DNA from: Hyphomicrobiales bacterium
GTDB taxonomy: Bacteria > Pseudomonadota > Alphaproteobacteria > Rhizobiales > Beijerinckiaceae
DNA length: 12,207 nt
Reading direction: 5' to 3'
Assembly: GCA_947374125.1 (NCBI GenBank)
Contig: CANCAR010000069.1
Span: 1-12,207 of the forward strand
The notes below the pieces were generated by a model. It searched no databases, was not told the DNA's origin, and saw only the letters and a program-made list of their open reading frames with translations. Shown here piece by piece: positions 1-6,397 of this stretch. Within the stretch, counting starts at the first letter, position 1; every line of letters starts with the position of its first letter. Both the position numbers and the translations under genes were made by a program.

Positions 1-153
1 CAGGAAGCGAAGGAAATTCTCATGCAGGCCGCTCCGATGACATCGGAGGAGCTTGCGAAAATGTTTGAGGAAATCGATAAACTTTATCCCAATGGTCCGA
101 TCAACGTCTCGATTGAAGACATCATCCGGGAAGAGCGGGAAGCGCGTTCTTGA
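1..153 (+). CDS. VapB-like antitoxin, 3' end only
   Basis: The reading frame is open from the first base of the window to a TGA at 151-153, so the 5' end lies outside; 50 residues are visible. The C-terminal part is charged and helix-prone (SEELAKMFEEIDKLYPNG, then an acidic/basic tail ending REEREARS). I see no DNA-binding motif in the visible part. The call rests mainly on position: the stop overlaps by 4 bases (TTGA) the TTG start of a complete PIN-domain toxin, the usual antitoxin-then-toxin order of VapBC modules. In that family the C-terminal tail of the antitoxin wraps the toxin and blocks its active site, while the N-terminus (not visible here) binds the operator. It could belong to another antitoxin fold, since the diagnostic N-terminus is missing. 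Confidence 0.6.
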   Translation, partial: QEAKEILMQAAPMTSEELAKMFEEIDKLYPNGPINVSIEDIIREEREARS

Positions 154-569
154 TTGTTGTAGATGCCAGTGTTGTCGTTCACGCTTTAACCAACACAGCG
201 TATTCGGAACAAGCACGATATCATTTTAAAACGAACGCTTCTATTTTTGCGCCAGAAATTATCCTTGGTGAAGTTGCTAATACCTTGACCAGAATGGTTA
301 GGACGCAATTCATTAATCGTGAGCAGGCTTGGGCAGGCTTTCAATTGCTTCAACGGCAGTCGATACAACTTCTTCCATCGCGCGATGTACTTGACCGTGC
401 TTTTTCGCTGTCGCTCGAGTTTAATCATGCCGTGTTCGATTGCATTTATGTTGCGGTCGCAGAAATCAAACAATCACGTCTGATAACAACGGATCAACGC
501 CTCATCGATAAATTTTCATCCCCAAAATTTCGCTTTCCTCCTTGTCATCTTCGACAATGGACAGCGTGA
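150..569 (+). CDS. vapC: PIN-domain ribonuclease toxin, VapC family
   Basis: A complete 139-residue protein, the usual size for VapC. The four acidic residues that form the Mg2+ site of PIN nucleases are all present: D5 (start motif IVVDAS), E41 (LGEVANTL), D97 (AVFDCIYVAVA) and D115 (TTDQRLI). VapC toxins are RNases that cleave tRNA or rRNA and are held inactive by the VapB partner. The start is TTG at 150, which overlaps the antitoxin stop and places D5 at its canonical spot, so translation is probably coupled. The gene is visibly AT-richer than the helicase that follows, consistent with an acquired module. Its last 13 bases overlap the helicase start at 557. All catalytic residues are kept, so it should be active. 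Confidence 0.88.
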   Translation: MIVVDASVVVHALTNTAYSEQARYHFKTNASIFAPEIILGEVANTLTRMVRTQFINREQAWAGFQLLQRQSIQLLPSRDVLDRAFSLSLEFNHAVFDCIYVAVAEIKQSRLITTDQRLIDKFSSPKFRFPPCHLRQWTA

Positions 570-3046
570 ATCTGCTGGCCCCCTTCGCCGAATGGTTTGC
601 CAAACGGGGCTGGCAGCCTCGCGCCCATCAATTGGAGCTCCTCGATAAAGCCTCCCAAGGCCGTTCCGCTTTGCTCGTTGCGCCAACGGGTGCGGGTAAA
701 ACGCTCGCGGGTTTTTTGCCGACGCTGGTTGATTTGGCCTCGCTCGATGCCAACGTGCTCAAAAAGCGGGGTCTTCACACGCTCTATATTTCACCGCTCA
801 AAGCATTGGCCGTCGATATCGCCCGCAACCTTGAAACGCCCGTTTCGGAGATGGGCTTACCCTTCACCATTGAAACCCGTACAGGCGATACGCCAGCCCA
901 TAAGCGTGCAAGACAGGCGGAGCGACCGCCGAATATTCTGCTGACCACACCGGAGCAATTGGCGCTTCTGCTGGCCCATCGTCACGCGGGGGAGCTTTTT
1001 GGTGGCTTGAAAACGGTCATTCTTGATGAGCTTCATGCGCTCGTTACCTCGAAGCGTGGCGATCTTTTATCGCTTGATCTTGCGAGGGTGCATCGCTTAG
1101 CGCCCCATTGCGTCACCATTGGTCTATCGGCCACGGTGCGGGAACCTGAAGCGCTTCAGCGCTATCTTGTGCCGCAATTGAAGGGTGAAAACCAACTAGC
1201 CGATCTCGTCACCGTCTCGGGTGGCGCAAAAGCCAAAATAGGCATTTTAAAAACCGCGAACCGGCTGCCACTGGCGGGCCACACCGCGCTGGCGTCGATG
1301 CCCGAGGTTTATAAAGCCATCACCGCGCATCACATGACTCTCGTTTTCGTCAATACGCGGATGCAGGCTGAATTTGTGTTCCAAGAACTTTGGAAACGCA
1401 ACGAGGCCTCTCTCCCCATCGCTTTGCACCACGGCTCGCTGGATGTCGGCCAAAGGCGCAAGGTGGAAGCCGCGATGGTGGCCGGAAAACTCAAGGCCAT
1501 CGTCTGCACCGCAACGCTCGATTTGGGCATTGATTGGGGCGATGTCGATCTGGTGATCAATGTCGGCGCTCCGAAAGGTGCAAGCCGCCTCATGCAGCGG
1601 AGTGGTCGCTCCAATCATCGGCTGGATGAGCCGTCTGAAGCGTTGCTTGTTCCGGCCAACCGCTTTGAGGCGATGGAATGCCAAGCAGCTCTTGGTGCGG
1701 TGGAGGCGGCTGCGCAGGACACCCCCGATGCCCGCACAGGCTCACTTGACGTTCTAGCCCAGCACGTGCTCGGCATGGCGTGTGCGGATGGGTTTATCGC
1801 GGATGAGCTCTATCAAGAAGTTTGTTCCGCTGAGCCCTATCATACCCTGACCCGTGCCGATTTCGATGCCGTGCTCGATTTTGCCGCAACCGGTGGCTAT
1901 GCGCTGCGCGCTTATGAGCATTTTGCCAAAATCAAACGCGGCAACGATGATATTTGGCGGATCGCCACCCCGCAAGCGGCCCAACATTACCGCATGAATA
2001 TCGGTACCATTGTTGAATCGACCATGCTCAAAGTTCGCCTTGGGCGGATGACGAAGGCCGGAACACCAGCACGCGGAGGTCGTGTCCTTGGTGAGGTGGA
2101 GGATTATTTCGCCGAAGGGCTGGTGCTCGGCGATACGTTCATTTTCGCAGGCGAAGTGCTGCGGTTTGAGGGTTTGGTCAGCAATGAGGTGATCGTGGCC
2201 CGCGCCGCCCGTGGGGTCGATCCCAAAATCCCGGCCTATGCGGGGGGTAAATTCCCACTCTCCACCTTCTTGGCCGAGCGGGTGCGCGTGATGCTGGCTG
2301 ATCCCGCAAGCTGGAAGATCCTGCCCACCGAGGTTAGTGAATGGCTCGAATGGCAGCGCGATAAATCCATCGTACCTGCCGCCAATGAATTATTGGTCGA
2401 GACGTTTCCAAGTGGTGACAGACATTATCTGGCGCTCTATCCGTTTGAAGGGCGTTTGGCACATCAAACCTTGGGCGTATTGCTGACCCGCCGCCTTGAA
2501 CGCGCCCGCCTCAAGCCGCTTGGCTTTGTGTGCAACGATTATGGGCTTTGCATTTGGGGGATGGGCAATATCGGCGAGGCCTTGGTGCATGGAACCGTTT
2601 CGCTCGATACTTTGCTGTCCGAGGATATGCTGGGCGACGACCTCGAAGAATGGCTGGCTGAAAGCTCTATCATGAAGCGTGCTTTCCGCTACTGCGCGGT
2701 CATTTCCGGCCTCATTGAACGCCGCCATCCGGGTCAAGAAAAAACCGGTAAACAGGTCACGATTTCGACCGATCTTGTCTATGACGTGCTCCGCCGCCAC
2801 GAGCCCGATCATATCTTGCTCAAAGCCGCTCGCGCCGATGCGGCTCTTGGATTGCTCGATCTCAAGCGCTTGAACGATATGTTGAACCGAATTCGCGGGC
2901 ATGTCGTGCTCCAGCATCTCGAAAAGGTTTCGCCGCTCTCGGTGGCAGTATTGCTCGAAATCGGCAGGGAATCAGTCTATGGCGAGGCAGCCGAGGACAT
3001 TTTGGCGGAGGCGGAGCAATCCCTCCTTGCCGAGGCGATGGAATAA
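557..3046 (+). CDS. Ligase-associated DEXH-box helicase (Lhr family)
   Basis: An ATP-dependent superfamily 2 helicase of 829 residues, the length of the Lhr-core group found with a bacterial ATP-dependent DNA ligase, an exonuclease and PdeM in a DNA-damage gene set. Numbered from ATG 557, the RecA1 motifs are Walker A APTGAGKT (42-49), SPLKALA (79-85), TPEQL (131-135), DELH (157-160) and SAT (191-193). RecA2 has FVNTR (264-268), TATLDLGIDWG (318-328) and QRSGRSNH (347-354). The remaining half fits the winged-helix and DEAD/H-associated region of Lhr proteins. ATG 557 is chosen because the protein then begins shortly before the conserved FAEWFAKRGW segment; an in-frame TTG at 542 would add five residues. 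Neither start has a good Shine-Dalgarno sequence, so translation may depend on ribosomes ending vapC. Ligase and exonuclease genes are not in this window. Confidence 0.93.
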   Translation: MDSVNLLAPFAEWFAKRGWQPRAHQLELLDKASQGRSALLVAPTGAGKTLAGFLPTLVDLASLDANVLKKRGLHTLYISPLKALAVDIARNLETPVSEMGLPFTIETRTGDTPAHKRARQAERPPNILLTTPEQLALLLAHRHAGELFGGLKTVILDELHALVTSKRGDLLSLDLARVHRLAPHCVTIGLSATVREPEALQRYLVPQLKGENQLADLVTVSGGAKAKIGILKTANRLPLAGHTALASMPEVYKAITAHHMTLVFVNTRMQAEFVFQELWKRNEASLPIALHHGSLDVGQRRKVEAAMVAGKLKAIVCTATLDLGIDWGDVDLVINVGAPKGASRLMQRSGRSNHRLDEPSEALLVPANRFEAMECQAALGAVEAAAQDTPDARTGSLDVLAQHVLGMACADGFIADELYQEVCSAEPYHTLTRADFDAVLDFAATGGYALRAYEHFAKIKRGNDDIWRIATPQAAQHYRMNIGTIVESTMLKVRLGRMTKAGTPARGGRVLGEVEDYFAEGLVLGDTFIFAGEVLRFEGLVSNEVIVARAARGVDPKIPAYAGGKFPLSTFLAERVRVMLADPASWKILPTEVSEWLEWQRDKSIVPAANELLVETFPSGDRHYLALYPFEGRLAHQTLGVLLTRRLERARLKPLGFVCNDYGLCIWGMGNIGEALVHGTVSLDTLLSEDMLGDDLEEWLAESSIMKRAFRYCAVISGLIERRHPGQEKTGKQVTISTDLVYDVLRRHEPDHILLKAARADAALGLLDLKRLNDMLNRIRGHVVLQHLEKVSPLSVAVLLEIGRESVYGEAAEDILAEAEQSLLAEAME

Positions 3047-3078
3047 TACCAAGAGGCATTAATAATGACTCTTGGTAT
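3046..3078. repeat. Inverted repeat 1 after the helicase gene
   Basis: Arms ATACCAAGAG (3046-3055) and CTCTTGGTAT (3069-3078) are perfect 10-base complements with a 13-base loop. The left arm begins at the last base of the helicase stop codon. There is no T-run after it, so it is not a standard intrinsic terminator by itself. It may protect the 3' end of the mRNA or be part of a small mobile repeat. Confidence 0.7.
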
Positions 3079-3083
3079 CCCGT

Positions 3084-3131
3084 TCAAATATTTCTTGAAC
3101 CTTGATATGAATAAGAAATATTTGATTTTTT
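3084..3131 (+). terminator. Candidate intrinsic terminator with AT-rich 13-bp stem
   Basis: Arms TCAAATATTTCTT (3084-3096) and AAGAAATATTTGA (3113-3125) are perfect 13-base complements with a 16-base loop, followed at once by six T residues (3126-3131). The geometry is that of a Rho-independent terminator, but the stem is mostly A-T pairs and so would be weaker than usual. It lies between the helicase and pdeM and may reduce read-through into pdeM. An alternative is that it is simply part of a palindromic repeat element. Confidence 0.5.
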
Positions 3132-3132
3132 A

Positions 3133-3162
3133 ATCGCCTTATGCGGTAGCATTTAAGGCGAT
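3133..3162. repeat. Inverted repeat 3 before pdeM
   Basis: Arms ATCGCCTTA (3133-3141) and TAAGGCGAT (3154-3162) are perfect 9-base complements with a 12-base loop. The right arm overlaps the second copy of the 14-base direct repeat, so the left arm could also pair with AGGCGAT in the first copy at 3033-3039. It ends six bases before the pdeM ribosome site. Confidence 0.65.
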
Positions 3163-3167
3163 GGAAT

Positions 3168-3172
3168 AAGGA
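3168..3172 (+). promoter_or_regulatory. Ribosome binding site of pdeM
   Basis: AAGGA lies 7 bases before the ATG at 3180 and supports that start. It sits at the end of the second direct-repeat copy. Confidence 0.6.
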
Positions 3173-3179
3173 ATACCCG

Positions 3180-3881
3180 ATGCAGCCGAGCGAAGGCGTC
3201 ACATCTCCCGCCTTTCAGCTGGGCGCGCTCGCTTTGGTGCCAGACCTTTCCGGCGCGCTCCATGCGCCGGATAAGCGTTTATTGATCGTCGCCGATCTCC
3301 ATTTTGAAAAAGGCTCGGCATTGGCCCGGCGCGGCTCGATGCTGCCGCCCTATGATTCACGCGAAACCTTGGCGCGCCTCGCAGCCCTTGTGCTGCGATT
3401 AAAGCCTAAAACCATCATCGCGCTTGGTGATACCTGGCATGATCGTGGGGGCCATTCCCGCATGGACAGCTCCGACGAAGAGGTCTTTGCCGGTTTGCGA
3501 CAGGGGATCGATTGGGTTTTCATCGCCGGCAATCACGATCCCGAGCCGCCACCCGAGCTTAAGGGTTCAGCGATGCAGGAAATGGTATTGGGCGGCGTCA
3601 CGTTTCGCCACGAGCCTGATTCACGCGTTGAGACCCCCGAAATCGCCGGCCATTTGCATCCCGCGGCGAAGGTCAAGGGACGGGGACGTTCGGTGCGGCG
3701 CAAATGCTTTGTGAGCAATCAAAGCCGCTGCATTTTACCGGCTTTTGGAGCCTATACGGGCGGTTTAAACGTGCTCGATCCCGCCTTTCGGCCATTTTTC
3801 TCAGATTCCGGGTTTAAAGCCCATCTGATCGGCGAGCGTCGCGTCTATGGCATCGGACCTTTGTCCCTCCTACCCGACTAA
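3180..3881 (+). CDS. pdeM: Ligase-associated DNA damage response endonuclease PdeM
   Basis: A 233-residue calcineurin-like metallophosphoesterase. The metal-binding motifs appear in order: D39-x-H41 (IVADLHFEKG), GDTWHDRGG with D84, GNHD (117-120), H144 (FRHEP) and GHLHP (157-161) with H158 and H160. The pattern of DLHFEKG near the N-terminus, GHLHPAAKVKGRGRSVRRKCF and a closing GAYTGGLNV segment is that of the PdeM family, which accompanies Lhr-type helicases and ATP-dependent ligases and is thought to process DNA ends in repair. No signal peptide or membrane segment is seen, so it should be cytoplasmic. A good Shine-Dalgarno supports ATG 3180. The helicase is directly upstream, separated by an unusual hairpin-rich spacer, so co-expression may be attenuated. 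The gene ends 5 bases before the convergent DUF3429 gene. Confidence 0.9.
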   Translation: MQPSEGVTSPAFQLGALALVPDLSGALHAPDKRLLIVADLHFEKGSALARRGSMLPPYDSRETLARLAALVLRLKPKTIIALGDTWHDRGGHSRMDSSDEEVFAGLRQGIDWVFIAGNHDPEPPPELKGSAMQEMVLGGVTFRHEPDSRVETPEIAGHLHPAAKVKGRGRSVRRKCFVSNQSRCILPAFGAYTGGLNVLDPAFRPFFSDSGFKAHLIGERRVYGIGPLSLLPD

Positions 3882-3886
3882 TCCGC

Positions 3887-4345
3887 TTAGCCTTGGCTAA
3901 ACAGTGCAACAATTAGGCTTGAAACGACAACCGCCGTTAAGCCGACGCGGAGCCGCCCATACCAGCGCGGTGCGCCGCCGGAGAGCGTAAGCCCAACATC
4001 GGATATGCCAAGGGCTAAAAACACGCCGATCAGCATCATCAGATCATAGGGGCGTGCCGTTGCTAGGCCCAGCCAAGCAACGAGCGATGGCAGAACAGCA
4101 ATAACGAATTCGCTCGTTTGCCGCTCCGGTCTCGACAGCGCATTGCCCCACCGCACGCCACCCAAAAAAGAAGCAATCAGCGCGGCATAGGTAACAAGCG
4201 CCATATGAAAGGCGCGTGCGCCGAGACCCGCAGCATCCGGCGCGAGGATCAGAAAGGTAGTAAGGCCAACAAACGGGATTAATCCCGCGACGCCCAAGAT
4301 AAGGGCCGCTTGTGGCATCCGCTGTATGTCAGTGTTTTCAACCAT
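3887..4345 (-). CDS. DUF3429 family membrane protein
   Basis: A 152-residue protein of unknown function. Hydrophobic stretches near residues 11-33 (ALILGVAGLIPFVGL), 43-62, 78-96, 100-118 and 127-148 suggest about five membrane helices. GGVRWG lies after the second helix and is typical of DUF3429 proteins. The ATG at 4345 is chosen because it begins just before the first helix. An in-frame TTG at 4381 would add 12 residues and overlap the stop of the permease gene by four bases (TTGA); that cannot be ruled out. It is the last gene of a four-gene minus-strand run of membrane proteins, and its tail abuts the convergent pdeM with only 5 bases between. A role in the same sulfur-compound transport is a guess from position. 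Confidence 0.75.
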   Translation of the reverse strand: MVENTDIQRMPQAALILGVAGLIPFVGLTTFLILAPDAAGLGARAFHMALVTYAALIASFLGGVRWGNALSRPERQTSEFVIAVLPSLVAWLGLATARPYDLMMLIGVFLALGISDVGLTLSGGAPRWYGRLRVGLTAVVVSSLIVALFSQG

Positions 4346-4377
4346 GCCCAAGCCGTTGCGCGATTGGGTTGAAAAAA

Positions 4378-5439
4378 TCAAGCCCGGCTAAACAATCGAG
4401 CCCCGAAATATCCGCAAAAAAGCGCCAAAAGCGCAGTCGCGATCCCATATAAAAGACTGCTTTGGTTGGCTTGGATAACGATCCAACCCTCCCAAGCGGG
4501 TAAGGCCGCGAGCGAAACCGGTTTAGTCGTAACCGAAGCCGAACCGGCCAAGAGGCTCGCGATCAACGCATAGAGAAAGCGCGCAGCGACCAGCAAAATC
4601 AACGCGGCTAAGGCCAGTCGAAAACTGGCTCCGTTCACAACGCGGCCGGCAAGGGTGCCGAGATGCGCCCCAAAAACGCCGCCAAAGATCAACGGCACGG
4701 CCAGAACAATATCAATCGCATGGTTAAAAACCGCGTGCAGCAATGTGGCAGTGACCATCGTCACCAAAATCTGCACCTGCGACGCCGCCACCGCTGATCG
4801 GGTTGGAAGGCGAAAGAAATAGATGAGGGCGGGCACAAACATAAAGCCGCCACCAACGCCTAAAACTGTTCCAATAATGCCGATCACAATGGAGATGAGC
4901 ACCAACGGAACAAGGCTGATCGAGACGCCAAGACGAGGAAAATCGTGGACCATCGGCAAACCACCGAGCCAACGCTGAAGCACATTCTCAGCCGGCCTTT
5001 CGTCCGCATGAGGTTGTTTGCGGCGAAAACTGCCAAGGCTTTCCTTCAGCATCAGGCTGCCCACTGTGCCCAGCAAAACGACATAGGCCACGCCGATCAT
5101 GCCGTCCAAGCGGCCAAGGCGGCTGAGCAGATTAAAAAGCGCAATCCCGATACCCGTTCCGAGCAACGCGCCGCCAATCAGAAAGCCTGATAGTTTAGGA
5201 TCAATCGCTCTTTGGCGAGCGGCTACGGTGGCGCTGAAGGTAGCGGATGCGACGAGCTGGGCCGAGCCGGTCGCAACGGCAATCGACGGTGGAACGCCGA
5301 GAAAAATCAGAATAGGCGTCATGAGAAAGCCGCCGCCCACGCCGAAAAGGCCCGAGACAAATCCGATCAGCAGCCCTACCCCCGCCACAAGGCCGAGATT
5401 GATCCAGACGCCTGCAATCGGGAGAATGAAATCCAGCAT
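4378..5439 (-). CDS. Sulfite exporter TauE/SafE family permease
   Basis: A 353-residue integral membrane protein. It shows the internal duplication of the TauE/SafE family: LFGVGGGFLMTPILIFLGVP at 31-50 followed by AVATGSAQLVASA, and TVLGVGGGFMFVPALIYFFR at 191-210 followed by AVAASQVQILVTM. About eight to nine hydrophobic segments are visible, with a charged loop around 135-165 separating the halves and an extra C-terminal segment at about 328-348. TauE/SafE proteins move sulfite, sulfoacetate, taurine-related sulfonates or thiosulfate. The start ATG 5439 lies 9 bases after the stop of the YeeE-like gene, which argues for one operon. The substrate cannot be told from sequence, but the paired YeeE halves favour inorganic sulfur oxyanions. 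Confidence 0.9.
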   Translation of the reverse strand: MLDFILPIAGVWINLGLVAGVGLLIGFVSGLFGVGGGFLMTPILIFLGVPPSIAVATGSAQLVASATFSATVAARQRAIDPKLSGFLIGGALLGTGIGIALFNLLSRLGRLDGMIGVAYVVLLGTVGSLMLKESLGSFRRKQPHADERPAENVLQRWLGGLPMVHDFPRLGVSISLVPLVLISIVIGIIGTVLGVGGGFMFVPALIYFFRLPTRSAVAASQVQILVTMVTATLLHAVFNHAIDIVLAVPLIFGGVFGAHLGTLAGRVVNGASFRLALAALILLVAARFLYALIASLLAGSASVTTKPVSLAALPAWEGWIVIQANQSSLLYGIATALLALFCGYFGARLFSRA

Positions 5440-5448
5440 ATCGAAGGG

Positions 5449-5868
5449 TTAGCCTTTTGATGATCTCGTCACATATCCAGCCAACACCATGCCGCCAGCC
5501 ATCGCAGCAACAAAAATTGCCGCTTTCCATTCCCCATTGCCCAAGGAAACAATCGCTGGACCCGGACAAAAGCCGGAAAGCCCCCATCCAATCCCAAAAA
5601 TCACGCTGCCCGCGATTAGTTTAACATCGATGGGTTTGGTGTCATTGAGCATAATCACGCGGCCAAATAGGCTTTCGCGCCGTTTGGCAGCAAGCCGGAA
5701 AGCGGCAAGACTAACGATCACAGCACCTCCCATAACAAAGGCCAGCGATGGATCCCAGTTTCCAGCGATATCGAGAAATCCTTTGACTTTCGAAGGGTTC
5801 GTCATCCCGGAAATCATAAGGCCCAAGCCAAAGATCAGGCCGATGAGAAATTCACTCAAACGCCGCAT
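5449..5868 (-). CDS. YeeE/YedE-type transporter, C-terminal-half protein
   Basis: A 139-residue membrane protein with three to four hydrophobic segments. The family signatures are GMTNPSKVKGFLDI (21-34) and GWGLSGFCPGPAI (94-106), with C101 the conserved cysteine of the second half of YeeE-type thiosulfate transporters. Two-protein versions of this fold are known in alpha- and gammaproteobacteria (PmpA/PmpB-like genes of BigR-type operons). The start is decided by a strong GGAGG (5881-5877) 8 bases before the ATG at 5868; the upstream in-frame TTG at 5889 would precede that site and is rejected. The gap to the stop of the partner gene is 4 bases, so they are almost surely co-translated and probably pair in the membrane. 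Confidence 0.88.
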   Translation of the reverse strand: MRRLSEFLIGLIFGLGLMISGMTNPSKVKGFLDIAGNWDPSLAFVMGGAVIVSLAAFRLAAKRRESLFGRVIMLNDTKPIDVKLIAGSVIFGIGWGLSGFCPGPAIVSLGNGEWKAAIFVAAMAGGMVLAGYVTRSSKG

Positions 5869-5872
5869 CGCG

Positions 5873-6310
5873 TTAGCCTCCAAAGCCAAAGGAACGGGCG
5901 GCCCAAACGGTCACCATGCCACTTGTGACAAAAAGTACTGTTGCCAGCAAAGAACGCGGCGAAAGGCGAGCAATGCCGCATACGCCATGTCCGCTCGTGC
6001 AGCCCGAGCCGAGCGCGGTACCAAAACCTACCAATAGTCCCGCAGTAACAAGCTGAAACACCGAACCGTCAATCTTCGGTGCCGAAATCGACCCAGCCAA
6101 ATGGGCCACAATGGGAGCTACCATAAGCCCCAAAAGAAACGCAGCACGCCAAAAGAAGTCGCCTTTTAACGGGTGAAGCATTCCGCCAAAAATGCCGCTG
6201 ACGCCCATGATCCGACCATGGAAAATCATGAAGAGGGCGGCCGCTAGCCCGACAAGGAGGCCTCCGAGGAGCGATTCAAGTGGTGTGAAGTCAATCCAGT
6301 CAATTACCAT
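5873..6310 (-). CDS. YeeE/YedE-type transporter, N-terminal-half protein
   Basis: A 145-residue membrane protein with about four hydrophobic segments. It carries HGRIMGVSGIFGG near 31-43 and GSGCTSGHGVCGIARLSPRS at 101-120, the hallmark of the first half of YeeE/YedE proteins, with C104, H108 and C111. In characterised YeeE, conserved cysteines in such motifs pass thiosulfate through the membrane; the third comes from the second half, here the next gene. ATG 6310 is used; a TTG two codons earlier (6316) with GGAA 5 bases before it is a possible alternative. It is the first gene of the four-gene membrane cluster, 87 bases after the stop of the coiled-coil-type gene on the same strand, so its own promoter may lie in that gap or the transcript may come from further up. 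Confidence 0.88.
   Translation of the reverse strand: MVIDWIDFTPLESLLGGLLVGLAAALFMIFHGRIMGVSGIFGGMLHPLKGDFFWRAAFLLGLMVAPIVAHLAGSISAPKIDGSVFQLVTAGLLVGFGTALGSGCTSGHGVCGIARLSPRSLLATVLFVTSGMVTVWAARSFGFGG
5877..5881 (-). promoter_or_regulatory. Strong ribosome binding site deciding the YeeE second-half start
   Basis: GGAGG on the minus strand, 8 bases upstream of ATG 5868. It overlaps the last codons of the upstream gene and shows that the longer TTG start at 5889 is not the true one. Confidence 0.7.
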
Positions 6311-6397
6311 GGTCAAGAGCGTTCCAAACTCACGAAGTGCAGTTGTGCATCTCGATGCCAGAAAAGCGCCCTGCGCCGCAAGCGGCTTACCTGATCG

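Larger units (their letters stand above)
3033..3169. repeat. 14-base direct repeat flanking a 109-base insert
   Basis: AGGCGATGGAATAA occurs at 3033-3046, where it encodes the last codons and stop of the helicase, and again at 3156-3169, just before pdeM. The 109 bases between (3047-3155) are AT-rich and filled with inverted repeats. Removing one copy plus the insert would put the helicase stop about 10 bases before the pdeM ATG, with the AAGGA ribosome site in between, a normal operon junction. The repeat is seen directly; that it marks an insertion or duplication is inference. Confidence 0.75.

Noticed and set aside
2390..2917. 175-codon minus-strand open frame inside the helicase gene
   Set aside because: Antisense to a coding frame that continues through conserved helicase C-terminal sequence; no independent support.
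5489..6037. 182-codon plus-strand open frame opposite the YeeE-like genes
   Set aside because: Rich in Lys, Arg, Pro and Ala with no domain; the minus-strand frames carry clear membrane-transporter signatures and a strong ribosome site.
6375..6386. GCCGC-AA-GCGGC hairpin after the coiled-coil-type gene as a terminator
   Set aside because: Only 5 base pairs around a 2-base centre and no T-run directly after it on the minus strand; too weak to call.
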